Source: Bryobacteraceae bacterium
Lineage (GTDB): Bacteria > Acidobacteriota > Terriglobia > Bryobacterales > Bryobacteraceae
DNA length: 64,000 nt
Direction of reading: 5' to 3'
Assembly: GCA_019752335.1 (NCBI GenBank)
Contig: JAIEMJ010000036.1
Location: forward strand, 62,001 to 126,000
How positions within the stretch are numbered: the stretch's first letter is position 1; the number at the start of each line of letters is the position of its first letter. Shown in pieces: positions 44,790-53,187 of this stretch. Under the pieces are notes generated by a model that worked only from the letters and a program-made list of their open reading frames with translations, was not told the DNA's origin and did no database searches. The position numbers and the translations under genes were made by a program.

Positions 44790-45719
44790 GTGGTAATTCC
44801 GCAACGCCGCAAGTCCGTCTACTTCTTCACCGCCCTGGGCAGTTGCCTGGTAGTGGCGGCGATTGCGTTGAACGTGAGTTGGGGCATGATTCTGAATTGG
44901 CGCACCAGCCTGCTGTTTTTCTTCGGCTTCCTCTTCTTCCTCATCATCATCGCCGGCGTGGTTTTGAACACTATCTTTCTGGTGCGCGAGATCAAGCGCA
45001 ACGAACAGCACGACGCCTTTATGAATGCGGTGACCCACGAACTGAAGACGCCCGTGGCTTCGATTCGCCTGTATCTCGAAACCTTGCAAAAGCGCGAACT
45101 CGACGAAGCGAAGCGGCAAGAGTTCTACCAGATCATGCTCAGCGACTCAGACCGGCTGATCTCGACGATTGACCAGGTATTGAACGCGGCGCGCACCTCC
45201 ACCTCGAACGCAACCCAGTCGCGTTCCCGGCTGGACCTGGGCGCGCTGGTGGAAGAGATCATTCGCCTGGCGCGAACGCGCCATCACCTGGCCGCGGAGC
45301 ATGTGCAATACGCAACCGCCTTCGGCGATCACGAGCGGCCCCAGGTGGTGGGCGACGCCGACGAACTGAAGGCCGCGATTTCGAATCTGGTGGACAACGC
45401 CATCAAATACTCCGGCGCCGACGTCCAGGTACAAGTGAAGCTGGACCGGGTGCCCGGGCGGCCGGCCGTGGCGGTGCGCGTTTCCGACGCGGGGCCCGGC
45501 ATTGCGCCGACGGAATTGAAGCGGATCTTCAAACGCTTTTACCGTATTCCCGGCTCGGTCTCGGCGCGCATCAAGGGGACGGGCATCGGGCTGTTCATCG
45601 TGCGCTCCGTCGCGCGGCGGCACGGCGGACGTGCCTATGCACAAAGCTCTGGCGTGGGGCAGGGCAGTACGTTTACGCTGGAGTTGCCGCTGCCGCCGGA
45701 AAGGCCACGCGCCATATGA
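44790..45719 (+). CDS. Membrane sensor histidine kinase
   Basis: A 309-residue kinase with two membrane helices (FFTALGSCLVVAAIALNV at about residues 11-28 and LLFFFGFLFFLIIIAGVVLN at about 38-57) and almost no periplasmic loop. HisKA follows with MNAVTHELKTPVASIRLYLE (His near 83), then HATPase with N box NLVDNAIKYSGA, G1 SDAGPGIAP and G2 GTGIGLFIVRSV. It starts at a GTG 4 bases after DUF1501; an ATG overlapping it is in another frame and closes at once. Its end overlaps the OmpR-type regulator by 4 bases, so the two form a conventional pair. The signal is unknown; it may sense membrane state. Confidence 0.9.
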   Translation: MVIPQRRKSVYFFTALGSCLVVAAIALNVSWGMILNWRTSLLFFFGFLFFLIIIAGVVLNTIFLVREIKRNEQHDAFMNAVTHELKTPVASIRLYLETLQKRELDEAKRQEFYQIMLSDSDRLISTIDQVLNAARTSTSNATQSRSRLDLGALVEEIIRLARTRHHLAAEHVQYATAFGDHERPQVVGDADELKAAISNLVDNAIKYSGADVQVQVKLDRVPGRPAVAVRVSDAGPGIAPTELKRIFKRFYRIPGSVSARIKGTGIGLFIVRSVARRHGGRAYAQSSGVGQGSTFTLELPLPPERPRAI

Positions 45720-46423
45720 AAGGCCGCATTCTCATCGTGGAGGACGAGCAGCATCTCGCCGACGGGTTGCGCTTCAACCTGGAGGCCGAGGGCTACGAGG
45801 TGGACACCGTCGATAACGGGCTCGACGCGGTGGCCCGGCCCGCTTGCGATCTGGTGCTGCTCGACGTGATGCTGCCGGGGATGAATGGCTTCGACGTCGC
45901 CACCGCGCTGCGCGCGCGCGGCGACATGGTGCCCATTCTGATGCTCACCGCCCGCAGTCGACCCGAAGACGTGCTGAAGGGCTTCGAAGCCGGCGCGGAC
46001 GACTACCTGCCGAAGCCCTTTGATCTTTCGATTCTGATGGCGCGCGTGATGGGGCTGCTGCGCCGGGCGAAGTGGCAGCGCCCGTCCGCGGACGTCTTTG
46101 AGTTTGCGGGCAAGCGCATCGACTTTGACCGCCTAGAACTCTCGGCCAAGGGCGAGCGGATTCCGCTCACCCAGATGGAAGCCAGCCTCCTGCGCTACCT
46201 GGTGAGGCATGAGGGGCGAGCCGTGGGGCGCAAGGAGATTCTCGAAAGCGTGTGGGACGTGCATGAGGATACCGACACGCGCGCTATCGATAATTTCATC
46301 GTTCGGTTACGGAAATATGTCGAAGCTGACGCGGCCCGGCCTCGCCATTTGTTAACGGTACGGGGAATCGGTTACCGTTTCGTGGCGAATCCAGATTCCG
46401 GCATCCAAAGGGCCGCTGAGTGA
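45716..46423 (+). CDS. OmpR-family response regulator
   Basis: A 235-residue regulator: receiver at residues 1-118 (ILIVEDEQHLADGL, phospho-Asp in LVLLDVMLPGMNGF near 51, Lys in DYLPKPFDLS near 101) and a winged-helix DNA-binding domain at about 130-228 (LTQMEASLLRYLVRHEGRAV, then RAIDNFIVRLRKYVE and RGIGYRFV). It is the partner of the kinase that overlaps it by 4 bases. Targets cannot be read from the sequence. The 36 bases to bshC hold no terminator that I can see. Confidence 0.93.
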   Translation: MKGRILIVEDEQHLADGLRFNLEAEGYEVDTVDNGLDAVARPACDLVLLDVMLPGMNGFDVATALRARGDMVPILMLTARSRPEDVLKGFEAGADDYLPKPFDLSILMARVMGLLRRAKWQRPSADVFEFAGKRIDFDRLELSAKGERIPLTQMEASLLRYLVRHEGRAVGRKEILESVWDVHEDTDTRAIDNFIVRLRKYVEADAARPRHLLTVRGIGYRFVANPDSGIQRAAE

Positions 46424-46459
46424 ATCTGATAGCCTTAGGTCTAGATCCTTTCACATATC

Positions 46460-48049
46460 ATGGCATCGCCCCCGATTCAGTCGCACTGTATAAGGCAGAC
46501 TTCCCTTCCTGGGGCGTCCGCTCTCTTTACTGACCTCCTTTATCATCCGGAGCGGGTGAAGGGCTTTTATGAGTACGCGGCGGGCGACCTGCATGCGGCG
46601 CGATCCTTGGCGGCTACTCTCGCCTACCCTGCCGACCGTCGCGCGGCGCTGGTAGAGGCTCTGCGGCCGCTAAACGGCGATCATCCATCGCTCGCGCGGT
46701 TGGCGGAGCCGGGTACGGTGGCGGTGCTTACGGGTCAGCAAGTGGGCCTCTTCTCCGGTCCCGTTTACACGCTCTATAAGGCGCTCACCGCCATTCAAGC
46801 GGCTCGCCAATTGACGGCTTCGGGCACGCCTGCGGTGCCGGTGTTCTGGCTCGCCACCGAAGACCATGACTTCGCCGAGATCAATCAAGCCTGGGCCTTC
46901 AACGCCCAGCAAGAGCCGGTAGGTTTCCGCGCGGACGATGCCGGGGTGAGCGGCCGGCCGGTGGGTCCGCTGCCGTTAACCGGTGCGCCCCTGGAGGCGT
47001 TACAGCAAGCTTTGGCAGGTTTCCCGTTCGGTGAAGAGGTCTTCGCGCGGGTGCGGAAGCACTATGCCAGCGGTAGCTGGGGCAGCACGTTTCTGGAGCT
47101 ACTGAAGGACTACCTGGCCCCGCACGGGCTGCTGTTTGTTGATCCGCTGCATCCGCCGTTGCGCGAGATCGGCGCGCCGCTGATGGCCGCGGCGGTAGCC
47201 CAAGCGCCGGCCCTTTCGGCCGCGCTGCTGAGGCGTAATCGCGAACTGGCCGATGCGAAGTATCATGCGCAGGTCCATTTCGAAGCGGAGACTTCATTGT
47301 TCTTCTTGCTGGAAAACGGTGAGCGCGTGAACCTGAAGTATCGCGCCGGCGAGTACACGGCGAAAGAGCATAAACTCGATGCGGCCGCGATGGCGGCGCG
47401 CGCCGCGACGCTGAGTCCGAATGCGTTGCTGCGGCCCGTGTTGCAGGATTACTTGTTTCCCACCGTCGCCGTGGTGGGCGGACCCGCGGAGATCGCGTAT
47501 TTCGCCCAAAGCGAAGTGCTTTACCGCCAGTTGCTCGGGCACATGCCGGTGTCGCTCTCTCGCGCGGCCTTCACGTTGATTTCGCCTCGCGTGGCGAAGT
47601 TACTCGGGCGCTATGGGTTGACGGTGGAAAATACCTGGGTCAACGAGGACAATCTGCATGAGCGCATCGCCGGCCAGCTAGTGCCGCCCGGAGTTACTGC
47701 TTCGGTTACCGCCGCCCAGTCCCAACTGTCGACGGCGTTGGCGAAGGTCCGCGAAGCGCTTACGGCTTATGACGCTTCTCTGGTCGCCGCGTTGGCGAAC
47801 AGCGAACGCAAGATGCAGTATCAGTTGGGCAAGCTGGAGCGCAAAGTAGGGCGCGAAGCTTTGCGTCGCGATGCCCGTGCCGCGCAGGAAGCCAAGTTGC
47901 TGCGCAACCAGCTTTATCCGCACCAGCATCTGCAGGAGCGCTTCTACGGCATGCTGCCTTTTCTGGCTACTTACGGCGAAGAGCTCATTCCCCGTTTGCT
48001 GGAGCATGTCCGCCTCGATTGTCCGGATCACCAAGTATTAGTTTTATGA
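46460..48049 (+). CDS. bshC: Bacillithiol biosynthesis protein BshC
   Basis: A 529-residue protein of the BshC family, which adds cysteine to glucosaminyl-malate, the last step of bacillithiol synthesis. The recognisable parts are the N-terminal FTDLLYHPERVKGFYEYA, the core VAVLTGQQVGLFSGPVYTLYK near 90, FWLATEDHDFAEINQAW near 130, VVGGPAEIAYFAQSEVLYRQ near 335 and the C-terminal coiled region ending in QHLQERFYGMLPFLATYGEE. Length matches the family (about 540). bshA and bshB are not in the window. Its stop codon overlaps the next gene's ATG by 4 bases. Presence fits acidobacteria, which are among the phyla with bacillithiol genes. Confidence 0.9.
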   Translation: MASPPIQSHCIRQTSLPGASALFTDLLYHPERVKGFYEYAAGDLHAARSLAATLAYPADRRAALVEALRPLNGDHPSLARLAEPGTVAVLTGQQVGLFSGPVYTLYKALTAIQAARQLTASGTPAVPVFWLATEDHDFAEINQAWAFNAQQEPVGFRADDAGVSGRPVGPLPLTGAPLEALQQALAGFPFGEEVFARVRKHYASGSWGSTFLELLKDYLAPHGLLFVDPLHPPLREIGAPLMAAAVAQAPALSAALLRRNRELADAKYHAQVHFEAETSLFFLLENGERVNLKYRAGEYTAKEHKLDAAAMAARAATLSPNALLRPVLQDYLFPTVAVVGGPAEIAYFAQSEVLYRQLLGHMPVSLSRAAFTLISPRVAKLLGRYGLTVENTWVNEDNLHERIAGQLVPPGVTASVTAAQSQLSTALAKVREALTAYDASLVAALANSERKMQYQLGKLERKVGREALRRDARAAQEAKLLRNQLYPHQHLQERFYGMLPFLATYGEELIPRLLEHVRLDCPDHQVLVL

Positions 48050-48813
48050 AGAATAACCCTTTGCGCGCCGCGCTCAAACGCGGCGAGATTCAATATGGCT
48101 GCGGCTTCGGTACCTTGCGGAGCACGGAGTTTCCCCGCATCCTTGGCGCCTGCGGCTTCACCTGGACCTTCGTCGATGGCGAACACAGCGCTTTCACCAC
48201 GGAAACCATGGCCGACCTGTGCGCCGCTTGCACCAACGCGGGCGTTACGCCGCTGTGGCGCGTCGGCGAATTGCAATATACTCTCGTGGCCCGCGCGCTC
48301 GATTCCGGGGCCGGTGGGATTCTCTTTCCCCGCGTCGACGATCCTGAAGTACTACGCCGCGCCGTCTCCTGGGCGAAGTTTCCGCCCGTTGGAGTCCGCG
48401 GTTACGGACTTACTCCTTGCAACTACGATTACACCGTGCAGAAAATGCCCGACGTGATTGAGCACTTCAATCGTGAGCAGATGGTCGTTTTTCAGATTGA
48501 GAGTGCTGAGGGCGTCGAGCGCCGTGACGAACTTATCTCGGTGGCCGGTATCGATGCAGTGATGGTGGGCCCGGCGGACCTTTCGATCTCGCTGGGTGTC
48601 CCCGGGGACTTCTTCCATCCTAAAATGGTCGACGCGATGGAGAAGATTCGCGACACCTGTATCAAGTACGGCGTGGCTCCCGGTACTCAGACGCGCAATG
48701 TGGAACTGGCGCGTTTTTGGAAAGAGCGGGGTATGTTACTCCTCGGCTGCAGCAACGATACCGCGATGCTTTTTGACCGGGCCACTGAAATCATGGCCAA
48801 ACTCAGCGCCTAA
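48046..48813 (+). CDS. HpcH/HpaI family aldolase
   Basis: A 255-residue class II aldolase-family protein of the HpcH/HpaI type. I start at the ATG at 48046, which overlaps the bshC stop codon (ATGA). The family marks are WTFVDGEHSAFTTE near residues 39-52, VRGYGLTP near 117, VVFQIESAEGVER near 145 (metal-binding Glu) and VMVGPADLSISLGVPGD near 168 (metal-binding Asp). Known members cleave or form 4-hydroxy-2-oxo acids or 2-keto-3-deoxy sugar acids such as KDR, using a divalent metal. The exact substrate is open; nearby carbohydrate genes make a sugar acid plausible. Translation is coupled to bshC. Confidence 0.85.
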   Translation: MKNNPLRAALKRGEIQYGCGFGTLRSTEFPRILGACGFTWTFVDGEHSAFTTETMADLCAACTNAGVTPLWRVGELQYTLVARALDSGAGGILFPRVDDPEVLRRAVSWAKFPPVGVRGYGLTPCNYDYTVQKMPDVIEHFNREQMVVFQIESAEGVERRDELISVAGIDAVMVGPADLSISLGVPGDFFHPKMVDAMEKIRDTCIKYGVAPGTQTRNVELARFWKERGMLLLGCSNDTAMLFDRATEIMAKLSA

Positions 48814-48864
48814 GTCCGCGAAATCTGTTAGCATGGACCCCAGCCCAAGGAGGGTGGTTGCTCC

Positions 48865-51800
48865 ATGCTTACTTCTCGCGTCTGCCACGCCGCTCTTTTC
48901 TTTGCGGTCAGCCTCGGGTCCCAGGACTTTCGCTCCACTTTGGCCGGCACCATTACTGACCCGGCCGGCGCCGCCGTCAGTGGCGCCAAGGTCAAGGCGG
49001 TGAACACGCAAACCAACGCCGCCAGCGAAGTAACGTCGAACGAAAATGGACGCTATTCCATCTCGTTCCTGATTCCTGGCCAATATGTGGTTACCGTGGA
49101 GGCCAACGGTTTCAAACAACATGTCCGGCAGAATCTGGAGTTGCAGATCAGCGCCAGCGCCGGCCTCAACGTTCGACTCGAACTCGGCGCTCTCACCGAG
49201 AAGGTGACCGTGAGCGGGCAAATGTCCTTGCTGGAGACGGAGACCGCCTCACGTGGCGGTATCGTCGACAACGAGCTGGTGGCGGGCGTGCCCAACGCTG
49301 GCCGCAACGTCTTCAACCTGGCTTTTGCCATGCCGGGTGTCCATAAACCCTCTTCCTCGCAAGGTACGGAAATGAACCTGGACGGGTTGGCGAATGCACG
49401 CACGGCCATCAATGGGGCCGCGAGCGGCACGAATGGGACCGAATCTAACACGGACATTCTCATCGACGGCACCAGCGCTACCAAAGGCGACCGGCAAGTG
49501 ATCATGATTCCGGCCTTGGAGTCCGTGCAGGAGTTTCGTGTGCTGACGAATATCTTTGACGCACAATATGGCCGCACGGGCGGGGGCATCATCACGACCA
49601 CCACGAAGTCCGGCACGAATCAATTTCACGGAGCGGTTTTTGACCGCTACTTCGATGGGCGCCTGGCGGCCAATGCCTGGGCCAACAATCGCAATGGCGT
49701 GAAGCGGCCGGACAATACCTACCATAACTATGGCTTTCAAGCAAACGGTCCGGTGTGGATACCCAAGGTGTTTGATGGCCGGAACAAGCTGTTTTTCATG
49801 GTGAACTACGACGCCAGCCCGACGAATAGTCTCTACACGACGCAATGGACCACGCCGCTGCCCGAGATGAAATCGGGTAATTTTGCCAATGTGTTTGCCG
49901 CGAATGGACAGCCGGTCGTCATCTACGATCCGCTGTCCACTCGCGCGGCGGCCGGGGGCGCTTTCGTCCGGACTCCGTTCGCCGGCAATCGCATCCCGGC
50001 GAACCTGATCAATCCCGTTGGCGCCAAGATCGTCAGTTACTATCCGGACCCTACCCAAGCCGGTGACGGGCCGGGCCGCATCAATAACTTTTTCCTGGCC
50101 AGCAATAACCGAGGTGAATTGTGGCAGTGGACCGGCCGCATGGACGTCCGCCTCGGCAGTAAGAACGCGTTTTTCGGCCGTTACGGCGAGACGAACATGA
50201 CGCGCTGTTGTGACCAACGCTACCCCACCGGCAGTCCAGCGGAGATTAGTACGATTCTGCCCCGTGGCCGGAGGGGCCGCACCCTAACGCTCGACTGGAC
50301 TCGCACGCTGAACGCCTCCACCACCTTTAATCTGCGCGCCGGATTTTCGCGTTTGGAAAATCTGGCCGGCAATGATCAAACGACTAGCTTCGATCCCACC
50401 AGCCTTGGCTTGCCCGCGTCGCTGGTGAGCCAGTTCTCCCGGCCCCAGTATCCACAGATCAACATGGGAACTTATCAGAGCCAAGGCTCCGGGCCCTTTG
50501 TGCAGGGCGACGATACTTACACACTGGCGGCGTCCGGTGGCAAAGTGATCGCCACGCACGTGATGAAGTTCGGCGTGGAGGCCCGCGACTTTCGCACCAC
50601 TAACTTGAATTTCGGCCCGGCCAGTGGGTCGTTCGCCTTTTCCAAGCTGTGGACTCAAGCCGATCCGAACCGGCCCGACGCTCTGTCTGGCAATGAAATC
50701 GCCAGTGCGCTGCTGGGGTATGCCACCAGCGGCTCACTTACCTTGCCCATTACGCCTGCCTATCGCGCAAGGTATTACTCGGTGTTTTTCCAGGACGACT
50801 GGAAGATCAGCCGCAGGCTGACCTTGAATCTCGGCTTGCGCTGGGACTTCGAGAGTCCCGTGGCCGAGCGTTATAACCAACTTACTCGCGGTTTCGCCTT
50901 TGGTCAGCCAAGCCCGCTGGCGTCGCAAGTGGCTGGCCGGCCGGGAGTCGAGAATTGCGCGGCCTGCCGCAATCTTACCGGCGGCTTGCAATTCGCTGGC
51001 AGCCAAGGCGTGAGCCGGTTAGCTTACCAGCCGGATCGCAACAATTTCCAGCCCCGGATTGGCGCGGCATATTCGCTGAATAGTAAGACGGTGCTGCGCG
51101 GGGGCTTCGGCGTCTACACACTGGGCCAATGGGCGCTGGGAACGTCTGCGGGCTTCAGCCGCACCACGCCGATGATTACCACCAACGACAACTTAACTCC
51201 GTCGGCTTCCATGAGCAATCCTTTCCCTGGCGGCATTCTGCGGCCCGTGGGCTCCAGCTTGGGCTTGGCGACGGACTTGGGGCTCGGCGTCGCCTTCGGC
51301 TATACGAACCGGCCGCTGCCCCTGTCGCGGCAGGTATCCTTCGGGATTCAGCGTGAGTTGCCGTTTGGCGTGTTCGCCGATGCTGCTTACATCGGTAACT
51401 TCACTGCGGGATTGCCCATTGGCGGCAACATCAACGTGATTCCCAGCAGCGAGTTAGGCCGGGCCGCGACTTACTACGCGGAACGCGTCACCAATCCATT
51501 GGCGGGGTTGCTCCCGAATAACAGCGCCCTGAATGGCGCGACGATTCCGCGGCAGAATCTGTTGGTTCCGTTCCCGCAATATGCGGGGGTAGGCCCCAGC
51601 GACATTCCCGCCGGAAGAAATAACTATAATTCGTTGCAGGTAACCGTGAAAAAGCGTTTTGCCAGGGGTTTGAATTTACAAGCGAACTACTTCAAGGGCA
51701 AGACGCTGGAGCAACTCGCGCCCCTGAATCCGCAGGATCTATCCGCGAACAACTTGCTCCAACCAGTGATCGAGAAGCGATTGACGATCTTTGACGTATC

Positions 51801-52332
51801 GCAGAAGTTAGCCATTCTGGGAACTTACGAATTGCCGCTTGGACGGGGGAAACCCCTGCTGAGCCGGATGCACCCCCTGGCCAACGGACTGCTGGGCAAT
51901 TGGCGCCTGGGCTGGAATGCGACCTTGCAGAGCGGCTTCCCGATTGACTTTCCCAACGCGGCGCCGCTGGAGGCTCGTAGCGCGAAGCTGGCGGCGAGCC
52001 AGCGTTCGCTCACGCGGTGGTTCGATACTTCGCTCTTTCCGCGCGTCGCTGGCCCAGCGCCGTTCACGCTGCGCAACTTTCCCACGCGTTTCCCGGATGT
52101 CCGTTTCATGGGCGTCGCCAACTACGACTTCTCCTTGTCGAAAGACATCGTGATTCGCGAGCGCGTAAAGACGCAAGTGCGCGCGGACTTCATCAACGCC
52201 TTTAACCGGCCCTATTTCACGCAACTGAATGGCGGCGCGCCCAATGTCACCAGCGCGAACTTCGGCCAGTTGAATCCGGCACAGAACAATTCGCCCCGGG
52301 TGGTCTACCTGGAGTTCCGCCTCACGTTCTAA
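48865..52332 (+). CDS. TonB-dependent receptor, Oar-like (second copy)
   Basis: A 1155-residue outer-membrane receptor. AAGGAGG lies about 12 bases before the ATG, and a TAGCAT box further upstream could be a -10. After a signal segment comes a CarboxypepD_reg domain (TLAGTITDPAGAAVSGAKVK, then FLIPGQYVVTVEANGF), a plug (GRNVFNLAFAMPGV, then NTDILIDGTSATKG), and a large barrel ending in VVYLEFRLTF. It shares architecture with the receptor at 22.6 kb. It heads the carbohydrate-type block: a sugar isomerase-like gene, a cytochrome/PSD1 gene and a DUF1501 gene follow closely on the same strand. Ligand unknown. Confidence 0.9.
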   Translation: MLTSRVCHAALFFAVSLGSQDFRSTLAGTITDPAGAAVSGAKVKAVNTQTNAASEVTSNENGRYSISFLIPGQYVVTVEANGFKQHVRQNLELQISASAGLNVRLELGALTEKVTVSGQMSLLETETASRGGIVDNELVAGVPNAGRNVFNLAFAMPGVHKPSSSQGTEMNLDGLANARTAINGAASGTNGTESNTDILIDGTSATKGDRQVIMIPALESVQEFRVLTNIFDAQYGRTGGGIITTTTKSGTNQFHGAVFDRYFDGRLAANAWANNRNGVKRPDNTYHNYGFQANGPVWIPKVFDGRNKLFFMVNYDASPTNSLYTTQWTTPLPEMKSGNFANVFAANGQPVVIYDPLSTRAAAGGAFVRTPFAGNRIPANLINPVGAKIVSYYPDPTQAGDGPGRINNFFLASNNRGELWQWTGRMDVRLGSKNAFFGRYGETNMTRCCDQRYPTGSPAEISTILPRGRRGRTLTLDWTRTLNASTTFNLRAGFSRLENLAGNDQTTSFDPTSLGLPASLVSQFSRPQYPQINMGTYQSQGSGPFVQGDDTYTLAASGGKVIATHVMKFGVEARDFRTTNLNFGPASGSFAFSKLWTQADPNRPDALSGNEIASALLGYATSGSLTLPITPAYRARYYSVFFQDDWKISRRLTLNLGLRWDFESPVAERYNQLTRGFAFGQPSPLASQVAGRPGVENCAACRNLTGGLQFAGSQGVSRLAYQPDRNNFQPRIGAAYSLNSKTVLRGGFGVYTLGQWALGTSAGFSRTTPMITTNDNLTPSASMSNPFPGGILRPVGSSLGLATDLGLGVAFGYTNRPLPLSRQVSFGIQRELPFGVFADAAYIGNFTAGLPIGGNINVIPSSELGRAATYYAERVTNPLAGLLPNNSALNGATIPRQNLLVPFPQYAGVGPSDIPAGRNNYNSLQVTVKKRFARGLNLQANYFKGKTLEQLAPLNPQDLSANNLLQPVIEKRLTIFDVSQKLAILGTYELPLGRGKPLLSRMHPLANGLLGNWRLGWNATLQSGFPIDFPNAAPLEARSAKLAASQRSLTRWFDTSLFPRVAGPAPFTLRNFPTRFPDVRFMGVANYDFSLSKDIVIRERVKTQVRADFINAFNRPYFTQLNGGAPNVTSANFGQLNPAQNNSPRVVYLEFRLTF

Positions 52333-52342
52333 GCGGCGGTGA

Positions 52343-52348
52343 TAAAAT
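52343..52348 (+). promoter_or_regulatory. Candidate -10 box of the isomerase-PSD1-DUF1501 operon
   Basis: TAAAAT ends 8 bases before the ATG at 52357, right after the receptor stop codon. Only a weak -35 candidate is present (CTCACG with a 16-base spacer). Placement matches the other leaderless-type starts. Confidence 0.35.
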
Positions 52349-52356
52349 CAGGGGCG

Positions 52357-53187
52357 ATGACTACACGCCGTTCGCTGATTTCCGGAAGCCTCGCCGCTTC
52401 CGCCGCTCTCGCTGCTACGCCTGCCGACTCGCCCCGGACGGGCGCGACGGACCTGAAGCTGGGCGTTGCCAGCTATTCGTTTCGTGAGTTCCAACGCGGC
52501 GCCATGCTGCGCGGCGTGAAGCAACTCGGGGTGAAGTACCTCAGCGTGAAAGAGATGCACTTGCCCTACAAGAGCACCACCGAGGAACGCGCCAAGGCCG
52601 CTCAGCAGATCAAGGCCGCGGGCCTGGAACTTACCAGCGGTGGCGTGATCTACCTGCTCAACGAAGACGAGGCCGATATTCGTTTTCACTTCCAATACGC
52701 CAAGGAGTGTGGCATGCCGATGATCATCATCGGCCCCTCCATGAAGACGCTGCCCATCATCGAGCGCTTCGTGAAGCAGTACGACATCAAGGCGGCCATC
52801 CACAATCACGGGCCGGAGGATAAGCACTTTCCGAGCTGCCGCGACGCCTTGAAGGCCATCAAGGATATGGACCCGCGGCTGGGGGTCTGCATTGATATTG
52901 GCCATGAGGTGCGCACCGGGAATGACTTGGTGGAGTCCGTGGCGTTGTCGGGTTCGCGTTTGCTCGATTTCCACATCAAGGACCTGAAGGTCGCGAACGA
53001 CCGGGGTAGCCAGGTCGCTGTGGGCGACGGGATTCTGCCCATCGCCGGCATGCTGCGCCAGATGAAGAAGATGAATTACCAGGGCAACGTGCTGCTGGAA
53101 TACGAAATCAACGCCGATGAGCCGTTGCCTGGCATGCAGCGGTCCTTCGCCTACATGCGGGGCGTCCTGGCGGGTTTGAACGCATGA
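52357..53187 (+). CDS. Sugar phosphate isomerase/epimerase family protein, exported
   Basis: A 276-residue TIM-barrel protein of the AP-endonuclease-2/xylose-isomerase-like family. I use the ATG at 52357, which opens a twin-arginine-type signal (MTTRRSLISGSLAASAALA); an earlier in-frame GTG adds only six residues. The fold shows KLGVASYSFREFQRG near 37, SVKEMHLPYKST near 67, IHNHGPEDKHFPS near 148, CIDIGHEVRTGNDL near 178 and a final ILPIAGMLRQMKKMNYQGNV, with His and Glu residues placed to bind metal. It probably isomerises or epimerises a sugar outside the cytoplasm; the substrate is unknown. The stop codon overlaps the PSD1 gene by 4 bases. Confidence 0.8.
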   Translation: MTTRRSLISGSLAASAALAATPADSPRTGATDLKLGVASYSFREFQRGAMLRGVKQLGVKYLSVKEMHLPYKSTTEERAKAAQQIKAAGLELTSGGVIYLLNEDEADIRFHFQYAKECGMPMIIIGPSMKTLPIIERFVKQYDIKAAIHNHGPEDKHFPSCRDALKAIKDMDPRLGVCIDIGHEVRTGNDLVESVALSGSRLLDFHIKDLKVANDRGSQVAVGDGILPIAGMLRQMKKMNYQGNVLLEYEINADEPLPGMQRSFAYMRGVLAGLNA

